Assembly (NCBI GenBank): GCA_947650365.1
Contig: CANTAL010000004.1
Location: 310,001 to 374,000, forward strand
DNA length: 64,000 nucleotides
From: Chamaelirium japonicum
Taxonomy: Eukaryota; Streptophyta; Magnoliopsida; Liliales; Melanthiaceae
Direction of reading: 5' to 3'
In this document: positions 1 to 13,869 of the stretch, piece by piece
How the letters are laid out: each line of letters begins with the position of its first letter
Position numbering within the stretch: the first letter of the stretch is position 1
Notes under the pieces: model-generated
The model's database searches: none
The model's input: the letters and a program-made list of their open reading frames with translations, nothing else
Told to the model about the DNA's origin: nothing
Position numbers and translations under genes: made by a program

Positions 1-1680
1 TCGTACGAATGAATTAGAATAGATTATGCGACTGAATTAAAATGGATTGTATAAATGAATTAGAATGGATCGTATGAATGAATTAGAATGGATCGTGCAA
101 ATGAATTAAAATGGATCGTATGAATGAAATAGAATGGATCGTATGAATTAGAATGGATCGTACGAATAAAATAGAATGGATCGTACGAATGAATTAGAAT
201 AGATTGTGCGAATGGATTCGAATGGATCATACGATTGAGTAAGAAAGGATTGTACGAATGAAATAGAATAGATCGTACGAATGAATTAGAATGGATCGTA
301 TGAATGAATTAGAAAGGATCATTCGAATGAATTAGAATGGATCGTACGAATGAATTAGAATGGATCGTGCGAATAAATTAGAATAGATCTTACGAATGAA
401 TTAGAATGGAACGTATAGATTGTGCGAATGAATTAGAATGGATCGTACGAATGAATTAGAATGGATCGTACGAATGAATTAGAATGGATCGTACAAATGA
501 GTAAGAATGGATCGTACGAATGAAATAGAATGGATCGTATGAATGAATTACAATGGATACGTGCGAATGAATTAGAATTGATCGTACGAATGAATTAGAA
601 TAGATTGTGCGAATGAATTAGAATGGATCGTACGAATGAATTGGAATGGATACATTCGTGCGAATGAATTAGAATGAATCGTATGAATGAAATAGAATGG
701 ATCGAGCGAATGAATTAGAATGGATCATACGAATGACTTAGAATGGATCGTTCAAATGAATTAGAATAGATTGTGCGAATGAATTTGAATGGATCGTACG
801 AATGAATTAGAACGGATACATTTGTGCGAATGAATTAGAATGGATCGTATGAGTGTGAATGAATTAAAATGGATTGTGCGAATGAATTAGAATGGATCGT
901 ACGAATGAATTAGAATGGATCGTACGAATGAATGAATTAGAATGGATCGTGCGAATGAATTAGAATGGATCGTGCGAATGAATTAGAATGGATACATTCA
1001 TGCGAATGAATTAGAATGGAACATACGAATGAATTAGAATGGATTCATTCGTGCGAATGAATTAGAATGGATCGTACGAATGAATTAGAATGGATCGTAC
1101 GAATGAATTAGAATGGATCGTATGAATGAATTAGAATGGATCGTGCGAATGAATTAGAATGGATCGTATTAATGAATTTGAATGGATCGTACGAATGAAT
1201 TAGAATGGAACGTACGAATGAATTAGAATGGATCGTAGAATGGATCGTATGAATGAATTAGATTGGATCGTACGAATGAGTAAGAATGGATCATACGAAT
1301 GAATTAGAATGGATCGTACGAATGAATTAGAATGGATACATTTCGTACGATCCATTCTAATTCATTCGTACGATCTATTCTAATTCATTCATGCAATCCA
1401 TTCTAATGAATTAGAATGAATTAGAATGGATCGTACGAATGTATCCACTCTAATTCATTCATACGATCCATTCTAATTCATTCGCACGAATGAATTAGAA
1501 TGGATCGTATGAGTGTGAATGAATTAGAATGGATTGTGCGAATGAACTAGAATGGATCGTACGAATGAATTAGAATGGATCGTACGAATGAATTAGAATG
1601 GATACATTCGTGCAAAAGAATTAGAATGGATTGTATGAATGAATTAGAATGGATCGTGCGAATGAATTAGAATGGATCGT
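1..1680 (+). repeat. Left arm of a ~1.68-kb inverted duplication
   Basis: Mostly forward satellite (1-1343 and 1488 onward), with short reverse patches at 1344-1408 and 1441-1487. Position x pairs with 3719-x in the right arm. The pairing holds at 1-300, 780-900, 1165-1350 and 1441-1675, including rare private variants such as GTATAGATTG near 412, GAACGGATACATTTG near 810 and GTGGATCC-free junctions near 1340. No net length change accumulates between the arms. The true outer end may lie left of the window. Confidence 0.93.
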
Positions 1681-2038
1681 ACGAATGAGTAAGAATGGAT
1701 CGTACGAATGAATTAGAATGGATTGAATTAGAATGAATCGTACGAATGAATTAGAATGGATCGTACGAATGAATTAGAATGGATCGTACGAATGAATTAG
1801 AATGGATTGAATTAGAATGGATCTTACGAATGAATTAGAATAGATTGTACGAATGAATTAGAATGGATCGTACGAATGAATTAGAATGGATCGTACGAAT
1901 GAATTAGAATGGATCGTATGAATGAATTAGAATGGATACATTCGTGCGAATCCAATCTATATCATTCGTACGATCCATTCTAATTCATTCGCACGATCCA
2001 TTCTAATTCATTCATACGATCCATTCTAATTCATTCGC
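1681..2038. repeat. Spacer between the palindrome arms
   Basis: This 358-bp stretch is itself satellite: forward to about 1950, then reverse after the junction GGATACATTCGTGCGAATCC at 1934-1953 (first half exact, second half slightly changed). It holds two 15-bp short monomers (GGATTGAATTAGAATG type) near 1727 and 1805. The two halves do not pair with each other at the symmetry axis (about 1859), so the inverted repeat has a true loop. Confidence 0.85.
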
Positions 2039-3718
2039 ACGATCCATTCTAATTCATTCGCACGATCCATTCTAATTCATTCATACAATCCATTCTAATT
2101 CTTTTGCACGAATGTATCCATTCTAATTCATTCGTACGATCCATTCTAATTCATTCGTACGATCCATTCTAGTTCATTCGCACAATCCATTCTAATTCAT
2201 TCACACTCATACGATCCATTCTAATTCATTCGTGCGAATGAATTAGAATAGATCGTATGAATGAATTAGAGTGGATACATTCGTACGATCCATTCTAATT
2301 CATTATAATTCATTAGAATGGATTGCATGAATGAATTAGAATAGATCGTACGAATGAATTAGAATGGATCGTACGAAATGTATCCATTCTAATTCATTCG
2401 TACGATCCATTCTAATTCATTCGTATGATCCATTCTTACTCATTCGTACGATCCAATCTAATTCATTCATACGATCCATTCTACGATCCATTTTAATTCA
2501 TTCGTACGTTCCATTCTAATTTATTCGTACGATCCATTCAAATTCATTAATACGATCCATTCTAATTCATTCGCACGATCCATTCTAATTCATTCATACG
2601 ATCCATTCTAATTCATTCGTACGATCCATTCTAATTCATTCGTACGATCCATTCTAATTCATTCGCACGAATGAATCCATTCTAATTCATTCGTATGTTC
2701 CATTCTAATTCATTCGCATGAATGTATCCATTCTAATTCATTCGCACGATCCATTCTAATTCATTCGCACGATCCATTCTAATTCATTCATTCGTACGAT
2801 CCATTCTAATTCATTCGTACGATCCATTCTAATTCATTCGCACAATCCATTCTAATTCATTCACACTCATACGATCCATTCTAATTCATTCGCACAAATG
2901 TATCCGTTCTAATTCATTCGTACGATCCATTCTAATTCATTCGCACAATCTATTCTAATTCATTCGAACGATCCATTCTAAGTCATTCGTACGATCCATT
3001 CTAATTCATTCGCACGATCCATTCTATTTCATTCATACGATTCATTCTAATTCGTTCGCACGAATGTATCCATTCCAATTCATTCGTACGATCCATTCTA
3101 ATTCATTCGCACAATCTATTCTAATTCATTCGTACGATCAATTCTAATTCATTCGCACGTATCCATTGTAATTCATTCATACGATCCATTCTATTTCAAT
3201 CGTACGATCCATTCTTACTCATTTGTACGATCCATTCTAATTCATTCGTACGATCCATTCTAATTCATTCGTACGATCCATTCTAATTCATTCGCACAAT
3301 CTATACGTTCCATTCTAATTCATTCGTAAGATCTATTCTAATTTATTCGCACGATCCATTCTAATTCATTCGTACGATCCATTCTAATTCATTCGAATGA
3401 TCCTTTCTAATTCATTCATACGATCCATTCTAATTCATTCGTACGATCTATTCTATTTCATTCGTACAATCCTTTCTTACTCAATCGTATGATCCATTCT
3501 AATCCATTCGCACAATCTATTCTAATTCATTCGTACGATCCATTCTATTTTATTCGTACGATCCATTCTAATTCATACGATCCATTCTATTTCATTCATA
3601 CGATCCATTTTAATTCATTTGCATGATCCATTCTAATTCATTCATACGATCCATTCTAATTCATTTATACAATCCATTTTAATTCAGTCGCACAATCTAT
3701 TCTAATTCATTCGTACGA
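2039..3718 (-). repeat. Right arm of the ~1.68-kb inverted duplication
   Basis: Reverse complement of 1-1680 in exact register. It is reverse satellite with short forward patches at 2233-2278 and 2311-2378, which mirror the patches of the left arm. The part from about 2330 to 3350 also occurs as a direct copy at about 13870-14945, shifted by 11546 bp at its left end and 11593 bp at its right end, so that copy gained about two monomers. Confidence 0.93.
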
Positions 3719-5440
3719 TCAATTCTAATTCATTAGCATGATCCATTCTAATTCATTCGTACGATCTATTCTATTTCATTCGTACAATCCATTCTTACTC
3801 AATCGTATGATCCATTCTAATCCATTCGCACAATCTATTCTAATTCATTCATACGATCCATTCTAATTTATTCGCACGATCCATTCTAATTCCTTCGTAT
3901 GATCCATTCTAATTCATTCGTACGGTATGATTCATTCTAATTCATTCGTACGATTCATTCTAATTCATTCGTACAATCTATTCTATTTCATTCGCACAAT
4001 CTATTCTAATTCATTCGAACGATCCATTCTAATTCATTCATACGATCCATTCAAATTCATTCGTACGAATCTATCCATTCTAATTCATTCGTACGATCCA
4101 TTCTAATTCATTCGCACGATCCATTCTAATTCATTAATACGATCCAATCTAATTCATTCATACGATCTATTCTAATTCATTCGCACGAATATATCCTTTC
4201 TAATTCATTCGTACGATCCAAATTCATTTATCCGTACGATCTATTCTATTTCATTCGTACGATACATTCTTATCGTACGATCCATTCTAATTCAATCCAT
4301 TCTAATTCATTCGTACGATCCATTCTAATTCATTCGTACGATCCATTCTAATTCATTCGTACGATTCATTCTAATTCAATCCATTCTAATTCATTCGTAC
4401 GATCCATTCTATTTCATTCGCACGATCCATTCTAATTCATTCGCACGATCCATTCTAATTCATTCATACGATCCATTCTAATTCATTCGTACGATCCATT
4501 CTAATTCATTCGTACGATCCATTCTAATTCATTCGCACAATCTATTCTAATTCATTCGTACGATCCATTCTAATTCATTCGCACGATCCATTCTAATTCA
4601 TTCATACGATCCATTCTATTTCATTCGTACGATCCATTCTTACTCATTCGTACGATCCATTCAAATTTATTTGCTCGAAGGTATCCATTCTAATTCATTC
4701 GTACTATCCATTCTAATTCCTTCGTACGATCCATTCTAATTCCTTCGTACGATCCATTCTAATTCATTCGTATGATCCATTCTAATTCATTCGCACAATC
4801 CATTCTAATTCATTCACACTCATACGATCCATTCTAATTCATTCGTACGATCCATTCTATTTCATTCGTACGATCCATTCTAATTCATACGATCCATTCT
4901 ATTTCATTCATACGATCCATTTTAATTAATTCGCACGATCCATTCTAATTCATTCGTACGACCCATTCTAAGTCATTCGCACGATCCATTCTAATTCATT
5001 CGTACGATCTAATCTATTTCATTCGTACAATCCATTCTAATTCATTCATACGATCCAATCTAATTCATTCATACGATCCATTCTAATTCATTCGTACGAT
5101 CTATTCTATTTCATTCATACGATCCATTCTAATTCGTTTGTACGATCCTTTCTAATTCCTTCGTACGATCCATTCTATTTCATTCATATGACCCATTCTA
5201 ATTCATAAGTACGATCCATTCCAATTCATTCAAACGATCCATTCTAATTCATTCGTACGATCCATTCTAATTCATTCGCATGATCCATTCTAATTCATTC
5301 ATACGATCCAATCTAATTCATTCGTACGATCCATTCTAATTCATTCGTACAATCCATTCTAATTCATTCGCACGATCCATACTAATTCATTCGTACGATT
5401 CATTCTAATTCAATCCATTCTAATTCATTCGTACAATCCA
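3719..5440 (-). repeat. Reverse satellite block, 3719-5440
   Basis: Uninterrupted reverse-oriented monomers. Landmarks are the CGGTATGATTCATTC motif near 3923, two higher-order modules carrying CTTACTCAATCGTATGATCC (3435-3545 and 3760-3860; the first lies just inside the palindrome arm), the CTTACTC...GAAGGTATCC module near 4630-4690, and short 15-bp monomers near 4280 and 4375. The block ends at a switch into forward monomers inside CCATTGATACATTCG. Confidence 0.9.
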
Positions 5441-6390
5441 TTGATACATTCGTGCGAATGAATTAGAATGGATCGTATGAATGAATTAGAGTGGATACAT
5501 TCGTACAAATGAATTAGAATGGATCGTATGAATGAATTAGAATGGATCGTTTGAGTGAATTAGAATATGCGAATGAATTAGAATGGATCGTACGAATGAA
5601 TTAGAATGGATCGTGCGAATAAATTAGAATGGATCGTATGAATGAATTAGAATGGATCATGCGAATGAATTAGAATATAGATCGTACGAATGAATTAGAA
5701 TGGATCGTATGAATGAATTCGAATGTATCCTTTCTAATTCATTCGTACGATCCATTCTAATTCATTCGTACGATCCATTCTAATTCATTCGTACGATCCA
5801 TTCAAATTCATTCGCACGATCCATTCTAATTCATTCGCACGATCCATTCTAATTCATTCATACGATCCATTCTAATTTATTCGATCGAATGTATCCATTC
5901 TAATTCATTCGTTCGATCCATTCTAATTCATTCGTTCGATCCATTCTAATTCATTCGCACGATCCATCCTAATTCATGCATACGATCCAATCTAATTCAT
6001 TCATACGATCCATTCTAATTCATTCGCACGAATGTATCCATTCTAATTCATTCGTACATGTATGAATGAATTAGAATGGATCGCACGAATGAATTAGAGT
6101 TGATACATTCATACGAATGAATTAGAATGGATCGTATGAATGAATTAGAATCGATCGTACGAATGAATTAGAATGGATACCTTCGTGCAAATAAATTAGA
6201 ATGGATCGTACGAATGAGTAAGAATGGATCGTACGAATGAAATAGAATGGATCGTATGAATGAATTAGAATGGATACGTGCGAATGAATTAGAATTGATC
6301 GTACGAATGAATTAGAATAGATTGTGCGAATGAATTAGAATGGATCGTACGAATGAATTAGAATGGATACGAATGGATCGTACGAATGAA
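5441..6390. repeat. 951-bp tandem duplication, copy 1
   Basis: Forward 5441-5718, reverse 5719-6057, forward 6058 onward. Landmarks and their partners in copy 2 are all exactly 951 bp apart: TTGAGTGAATTAG (5551 and 6502), GAATTCGAATG (5715 and 6666) and TTCGTACATG (6051 and 7002). The copy therefore carries an inverted core of about 340 bp between two forward flanks. Confidence 0.92.
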
Positions 6391-7341
6391 TTAGAATGGA
6401 TTGTACGAATGAATTAGAATGGATCGTACGAATGAATTAGAATGGATACATTCGTGCGAATGAATTAGAATGGATCATATGAATGAATTAGAATGGATCG
6501 TTTGAGTGAATTAGAATATGCGAATGAATTAGAATGGATCGTACGAATGAATTAGAATGGATCGTGCGAATAAATTAGAATGGATCGTATGAATGAATTA
6601 GAATGGATCATGCGAATGAATTAGAATATAGATCGTACGAATGAATTAGAATGGATCGTATGAATGAATTCGAATGTATCCTTTCTAATTCATTCGTACG
6701 ATCCATTCTAATTCATTCGTACGATCCATTCTAATTCATTCGTACGATCCATTCAAATTCATTCGCACGATCCATTCTAATTCATTCGCACGATCCATTC
6801 TAATTCATTCATACGATCCATTCTAATTTATTCGATCGAATGTATCCATTCTAATTCATTCGTTCGATCCATTCTAATTCATTCGTTCGATCCATTCTAA
6901 TTCATTCGCACGATCCATCCTAATTCATGCATACGATCCAATCTAATTCATTCATACGATCCATTCTAATTCATTCGCACGAATGTATCCATTCTAATTC
7001 ATTCGTACATGTATGAATGAATTAGAATGGATCGCACGAATGAATTAGAGTTGATACATTCATACGAATGAATTAGAATGGATCGTATGAATGAATTAGA
7101 ATCGATCGTACGAATGAATTAGAATGGATACCTTCGTGCAAATAAATTAGAATGGATCGTACGAATGAGTAAGAATGGATCGTACGAATGAAATAGAATG
7201 GATCGTATGAATGAATTAGAATGGATACGTGCGAATGAATTAGAATTGATCGTACGAATGAATTAGAATAGATTGTGCGAATGAATTAGAATGGATCGTA
7301 CGAATGAATTAGAATGGATACGAATGGATCGTACGAATGAG
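6391..7341. repeat. 951-bp tandem duplication, copy 2
   Basis: Same block order as the previous 950 bp: forward to 6669, reverse 6670-7008, forward after 7009. Similarity to copy 1 breaks at about 7341, where copy 2 reads GAGTAAG and copy 1 reads GAATTAG. Both copies are nearly identical where compared, so the event looks recent. Confidence 0.92.
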
Positions 7342-9345
7342 TAAGAATGGATCGTACGAATGAAATAGAATGGATTGTACGAATGAATTAGAATGGATAC
7401 ATTCGTGCGAATGAATTAGGATGGATCGTATGAATGAATTAGAATGGATCGTACGAATGAATTAGCATGGATTGAATTAGAATGAATCGTACGAATGAAT
7501 TAGAATGAATCATACCGTACGAATGAATTAGAATGGATCATACGAAGGAATTAGAATGGATCGTACGAATGAATTAGAATGGATCGTACGAATGAATTAG
7601 AATGGATCGTACGAAGGAATTAGAATGGATCGTACGAAGGATATAGAATGGATAGTACGAATGAATTAGAATGGATACCTTCGTGCAAATGAATTAGAAT
7701 GGATCGTACGAATGAGTAAGAATAGATCGTACGAATGAGTAAGAATGGATCGTACGAATGAAATAGAATGGATCGTATGAATGAATTAGAATGGATCGTG
7801 CGAATGAATTAGAATGGATCGTGCGAATGAATTAGAATGGATCGTACGAATGAAATAGAATGGATTGTACGAATGAAATAGAATGGATCGTGCGAATGAA
7901 TTAGAATGGATCGTACGAATGAATTAGAATGGATCGTACGAATGACTTAGAATGGATCGTTCGAATGAATTAGAATAGATTGTACGAATGAATTAGAATG
8001 GATACATTCGTGCGAATGAATTAGAATGGATCGTATGAATGAATTAGAATCGATCGTATGAATGAATTAGAATGGATCATGCGAATGAATTAGAATAGAT
8101 TATGCTAATGAATTAGAATGGATCGTATGAATGAATTAGAATGGATATATTCGTGCGAATCTATTCTATTTCATTCGTACGATCCATTCTAATTCATTCG
8201 CACGATCCATTCTAATTCATTCATACGATCCATTCTAATTCATTCGTACGATCCATTCTAATTCATTTGCACGAAGGTATCCATTCTAATTCATTCGTAC
8301 TATCCATTCTAATTCCTTCGCACGATCCATTCTAATTCATTCGTACGATCCATTCTATTTCATTCATACAATCCATTCTAATTCATTCATACGATCCATT
8401 CTAATTCATTCGTAAGAATGGATCCTACGAAAGAATTAGAATGGATACATTCGTGCGAATGAATTAGGATGGATCATATGAATGAATTAGAATGGATCGT
8501 ACGAATGAATTAGAATGGATACATTCATGCGAATGAATTAGAATGGATCGTATGAATGAATTAGAATCGATCGTACGAATGAATTAGAATGGATCATGTG
8601 AATGAATTAGAATGGATCGTGCGAATGAATTAGAATGGATCGTATGAATGAATTAGAATGGATCGTATGAATGAATTAGAATGGATCGTACGAATGAATT
8701 AGAATGGATCGTGCAAATAAATTAGAATGGATCGTATGAATGAATTAGAATGGATCGTGCGAATGAATTAGAATATGGATCGTACGAATGAATTAGAATG
8801 GATCGTACGAATGAATTCGAATGTATCCTTTCTAATTCATTCGTACGATCCATTCTAATTCCTTCGTACGATCCATTCTAATTCATTCGTACGATCCATT
8901 CTAATTCATTCGCACGATCCATTCTAATTCATTCGTACGATCCAATCTAATTCATTCGTACGATCCATTCTAATCATTCGCACAATCTATTCTAATTCAT
9001 TCGTACGATCCATTCTAATTCATTCGCACGATCCATTCGTATGAATGAATTAGAATGGATCGTACGAATGAATTAGAATGGATCGTACGAATGAATTAGA
9101 ATGGATACATTCGTGCAAAAGAATTAGAATGGATTGTATGAATGAATTAGAATGGATAGTACGACTGAATTAGAATGGATCGTATGAATGAATTAGAGTG
9201 GATCATATGAATGAATTAGAATGGATCGTATGAATGAATTAGAATGGATCGTGCGAATGAATTAGAATGGATCGTGCGAATGAATTAGAATGGATCGTAC
9301 GAATGAATTAGAATGGGACGTACGAATGAATTAGAATGGATACAC
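7342..9345. repeat. Mosaic satellite, 7342-9345
   Basis: Forward to 8155, reverse 8156-8412, forward 8413-8819, reverse 8820-9040, forward 9041-9345. Landmarks: the CATACCGTACG module near 7510, the ATACCTTCGTGC module near 7676, and a variant GGATATATTCGTGCG junction at 8143. The stretch from about 8690 to 9035, including the GAATTCGAATGTATCC switch, recurs at 20160-20530 and 45920-46190. Confidence 0.9.
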
Positions 9346-10800
9346 GATCCAGATCCATTATAATTCATTCGCACAATCTATTCTAATTCATTCGTAGGAT
9401 CCATTCTAATTCATTACTACGATCCATTCTAATTTATTCATACGATCCATTCTAATTCATTCGTACGATCCATTCTAATTTATTCGCACGATCCATTCTA
9501 ATTCATTGATACGATCCATTCTAATTCCTTCGTACGATCCATTCTATTTCCTTCGTACGATCCATTCTAATTCATTCGTACGATCCATTCTAATTCATTC
9601 GTATGATCCATTCTAATTCATTCGCACGAATGTATCCATTCTAATTCATTCGTACAATCTATTCTTACTCATTCGTAATGAATTAGAATAGATATATTCG
9701 TGCAAAAGAATTAGAATGGATTGTATGAATGAATTAGAATGGATCGTGCAAATGAATTAGAATGGATTGTGCGAATGAATTAGAATGGATCGTACGAATG
9801 AATTAGAATAGATCGTACGTATGAATTAGAATGGATACATTCATGCGAATGAATTAGAATGGATCGTATGAATGAATTAGATTGGATCGTATGAATGAAT
9901 TAGAATGGATTGTATGAATTAGAATGGATACCTTCGTGCAAATGAAATAGAATGGATCGTACGAATGAATTAGAGTAGATTGTGCGAATGGATTAGAATG
10001 GATCATACGATTGAGTAAGAATGGATTGTATGAATGAAATAGAATAGATCGTACGAATGAATTAGAATGGATCGTACGAATGAATTAGAATGGATCGTTC
10101 GAATGAATTAGAATAGATTGTGCGAATGAATTAGAATGGATCGTACGAATAAATTAGAATGGATGATACGAATGAATTAGAATGGATCGTATGAATGAAT
10201 TAGAATGGATCGTGCGAATGAATTAGAATGGATCGTACGAATGAAATAGAATGGATTCGCACGAATGTATCCATTCTAATTCATTCGTACGATCCATTCT
10301 AATTCATTGGTACAATCCATTCTAATTCATTCGCACGATCCATTCGCATTCACTCAAACGATCCATTCTAATAATTTTGACGAATGTATCCATTCTAATT
10401 CATTCGTACGATCCATTCTAATTCATTCGTATGATCTATTCTAATTCATTCGCATGATCCATTCTAATTCCTTCGTACGATCCATTTTAATTCATTCGCA
10501 CGATCCATTCTAATTCATTCATACGATCCATTCTAATTCATTCGTACGATCCATTCTAATTTCTTCGTATGATCTATTCTAATTCCTTCGTACGATCCAT
10601 TCTAATTCATTCATACGATCTATTCTAATTCTTTCGCACGAATGTATCCATTCTAATTCATTCGTACGATCCATTCTAATTCCTTCGTACGATCCATATT
10701 CTAATTCATTCGTACGATCCATTCTAATTTATTCATACAATCCATTCTAATTCATTCGCACGAATGTATCCATTCTAATTCATTCGTACGATCCATTCTA
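9346..10800. repeat. Mosaic satellite, 9346-10800
   Basis: Reverse 9346-9674, entered through GGATACACGATCCAGATCC at 9338-9356; forward 9675-10257; reverse 10258-10800, entered through GGATTCGCACGAATGTATCC at 10253. The higher-order module with GGATTAGAATGGATCATACG is present forward near 9985-10060. Confidence 0.9.
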
Positions 10801-13444
10801 CGAATTAGAATGGATCGTACGAATGAGTAAGAATGGATCGTACGAATGAAATAGAATGGATCGTATGAATGAATTAGAATGGATATTGCGAATGAATTAG
10901 AATAGATCGTACGAATGAATTAGAATGGATACATTCGTGCGAATGAATTAGAATGGATCATACGAATGAATTAGAGTTAATACATTCGTGTGAATGAATT
11001 AAAATAGATAATACGAATGAGTAAGAATGGATCGTAGAATTAGAATGGATCGTATGAATGAATTAGAATGGATACATACGAATGAATTAGAATGAATCGT
11101 ATGAATGACTTAGAATGGATCGTGCGAATGAATTAGAATGGATCGTACGAATAAAATAGAATGGATCGTATGAATGAATTAGAATGGATACATTCATGCG
11201 AATGAATTAGAATGGATCATACGAATGAATTAGAATGGATTCATTCGTGCGAATGAATTAGAATGGATCGTACAAATGAGTAAGAATGGATCGTACGAAT
11301 GAATTAGAATGGATTGAATTAGAATGAATCGTACGAATGAATTAGAATGGATCGTACGAATGAATTAGAATGGATCGTACGAATGAAATAGAATGGATCG
11401 TATGAATGAATTAGAATGGATCGTGCGAATGAATTAGAATGGATCGTACGAATGAATTAGAATAGATTGTGCGAATGAATTAGAATGGATCGTGCGAATG
11501 AATTAGAATGGATCGTACGAATGAATTAGAATAGATTGTGCGAATGAATTAGAATGGATCGTACGAATGAATTAGAATGGATCGTACGAATGAATTAGAA
11601 TGGATCGTATGAATGAATTAGAATGGATTGTGCGAATGAATTAGAATGGATCGTACGAATGAAACAGAATGGATTCGCACGAATGTATCCATTCTAATTC
11701 ATTCGTACGATCCATTCTAATTCATTCGTACAATCCATTCTAATTCATTCGCACGATCCATTCGCATTCACTCAATCGATCCATTCTAATTCATTCATAT
11801 GATCCATTCTAATTCATTCGTACAATCCATTCTAATACATTCGTACGATCCATTCTAATTCATTTGCACAATCTATTCTAATTCGTTCGTACGATCTATT
11901 CTAATTCATTCGCACGATCCATTCTAATTCATTCGTACGATCCATATTCTAATTCATTCGCACGATCCATTCTAATTCGAACAATTCTAATTCATTCGTA
12001 CGATCCATTCTAATTCATTCGTACGATCCATTCTAATTCATTCGTACGATTCATTCTAATTCAATTCATTCTAATTCATTCGTACGATCCATTCTTACTC
12101 ATTCGTACGATCCATTCTAATTCATTGGCACGAATGAATCCATTCTAATTCATTCGTATGATCCATTCTAATTCATTAGCATGAATGTATCCATTCTAAT
12201 TCATTCGTACGATCAATTCTATCTCATTCGTACAATCCATTCTATCTCATTCGCACAATCTATTCTAATTCATTCATACGATCCATTCTAATTTATTCGC
12301 ACGATCCATTCTAATTCATTCAGACGATCCATTCTAATTCATTCATACGATCCATTCTAATTCATTCGTACGATCCATTCTAATTCATTCATACGATCTA
12401 TTCTAATTCATTCGTACGATCCATTCTAATTCATTCGTACGATCCATTCTAATTCATTAATACGATCCAATCTAATTCATTCATACGATCCATTCTAATT
12501 CATTCGTACGATCCATTCTAATTCATTCGCACTATCCATTCTAATTCATTCGCAAGATCATTTCTAATTCATTCATACGATCCATTCTAATTCATTCGTA
12601 CGATCCATTCTAATTCATTCGCACGATCCATTCTAATTCATTCGTACGATCCAATCTAATTCATTCGTACGATCCATTCTAATTCTAATTCATTCATACA
12701 ATCCATTCTAATTCATTTGTACGAATGAATTAGAATGGATCGTACGAATGAGTAAGAATGGATCGTACGAATGAATTAGAATGGATTGAATTTGTATGAA
12801 TCGTACGAATGATGTAGAATGGATCGAACGAATGAATTAGAATGGATCTCACGAATGAATTAGAATGGATTGAATTAGAATGAATCGTACGAATGAATTA
12901 GAATGAATCATACCGTACAAATGAATTAGAATGGATCATACGAAGGAATTAGAATGGATCGTACGAATGAATTAGAATGGATCGTACGAATGAATTAGAA
13001 TGGATCGTACTAAGGAATTAGAATGGATCGTACGAAGGAATTAGAATGGATAGTACGAATGAATTAGAATGGATACCTTCGTGCAAATGAATTAGAATGG
13101 ATCGTACGAATGAGTAAGAATGGATCGTACGAATGAAAAAGAATGGATCGTATGAATGAATTAGAATGGATCGTGCGAATGAATTAGAATGGATCGTACG
13201 AATGAATTAGAATAGATCGTGCGAATGAATTAGAATGGATCGTACGAATGAATTAGAATGGATCGTACGAATGAATTAGAATGGATCGTATGAATGAATT
13301 AGAATGGATCGTGCGAATGAATTAGAATGGATCGTACGAATGAAATAGAATGGATTCGCACGAATGTATCCATTCTAATTCATTCGTACGATCCATTCTA
13401 ATTCATTCGTACAATCCATTCTAATTCATTCACACGATCCATTC
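10801..13444. repeat. Mosaic satellite, 10801-13444
   Basis: Forward 10801-11676, reverse 11677-12721, forward 12722-13356, reverse 13357-13444. Two forward-to-reverse switches use the same junction (11671 and 13352). The switch at 12721 is centred on GTAC. About 250 bp at 11930-12185 (landmarks AATTCGAAC and CATTAGCATG) recur directly 45989 bp away at about 57925-58175. Confidence 0.9.
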
Positions 13445-13869
13445 GCGTGAATGAATTAGAATGGATCGTACGAATGAGTAAGAATGGATCGTGCGATTGA
13501 ATTAGAATGGATCATATGAATGAATTAGAATGGATCATATGAATGAATTAGAATGGATCGTGCGAATAAATTAGAATGGATCGTATGAATGAATTAGAAT
13601 AGATTGTGCGAATGAATTAGAATGGATCGTACGAATGAATTAGAATGGATACATTTGTGCGAATGAATTAGAATGGATCGTATGAATGAATTAGAATCGA
13701 TCGTACGAATGAATTAGAATGGATCATGCGAATGAATTAGAATGGATTGAATTAGAATGAATCGTACGAATGAGTAAGAATGGATCCATTCTATTTCATT
13801 CGTACGATCCATTCTAATTCATTCATATGATCCTTTCTAATTCCTTCGTACGAATGAATAAGAATGGAT
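13445..13869. repeat. Mosaic satellite, 13445-13869
   Basis: Forward 13445-13785, then reverse to 13850. The forward-to-reverse change at 13785 is a direct flip at the palindromic GATC (AATGGATCCATTC). The return to forward at 13850 is a direct flip at GTAC (CCTTCGTACGAATGAA). Confidence 0.88.

Noticed and set aside
1-3718. Palindrome as an assembly or fold-back read artefact
   Set aside because: Not excluded, but the arms differ at a few bases (for instance near 30 and 210) and part of the right arm has another genomic copy at 13.9 kb, which argues for a real structure.
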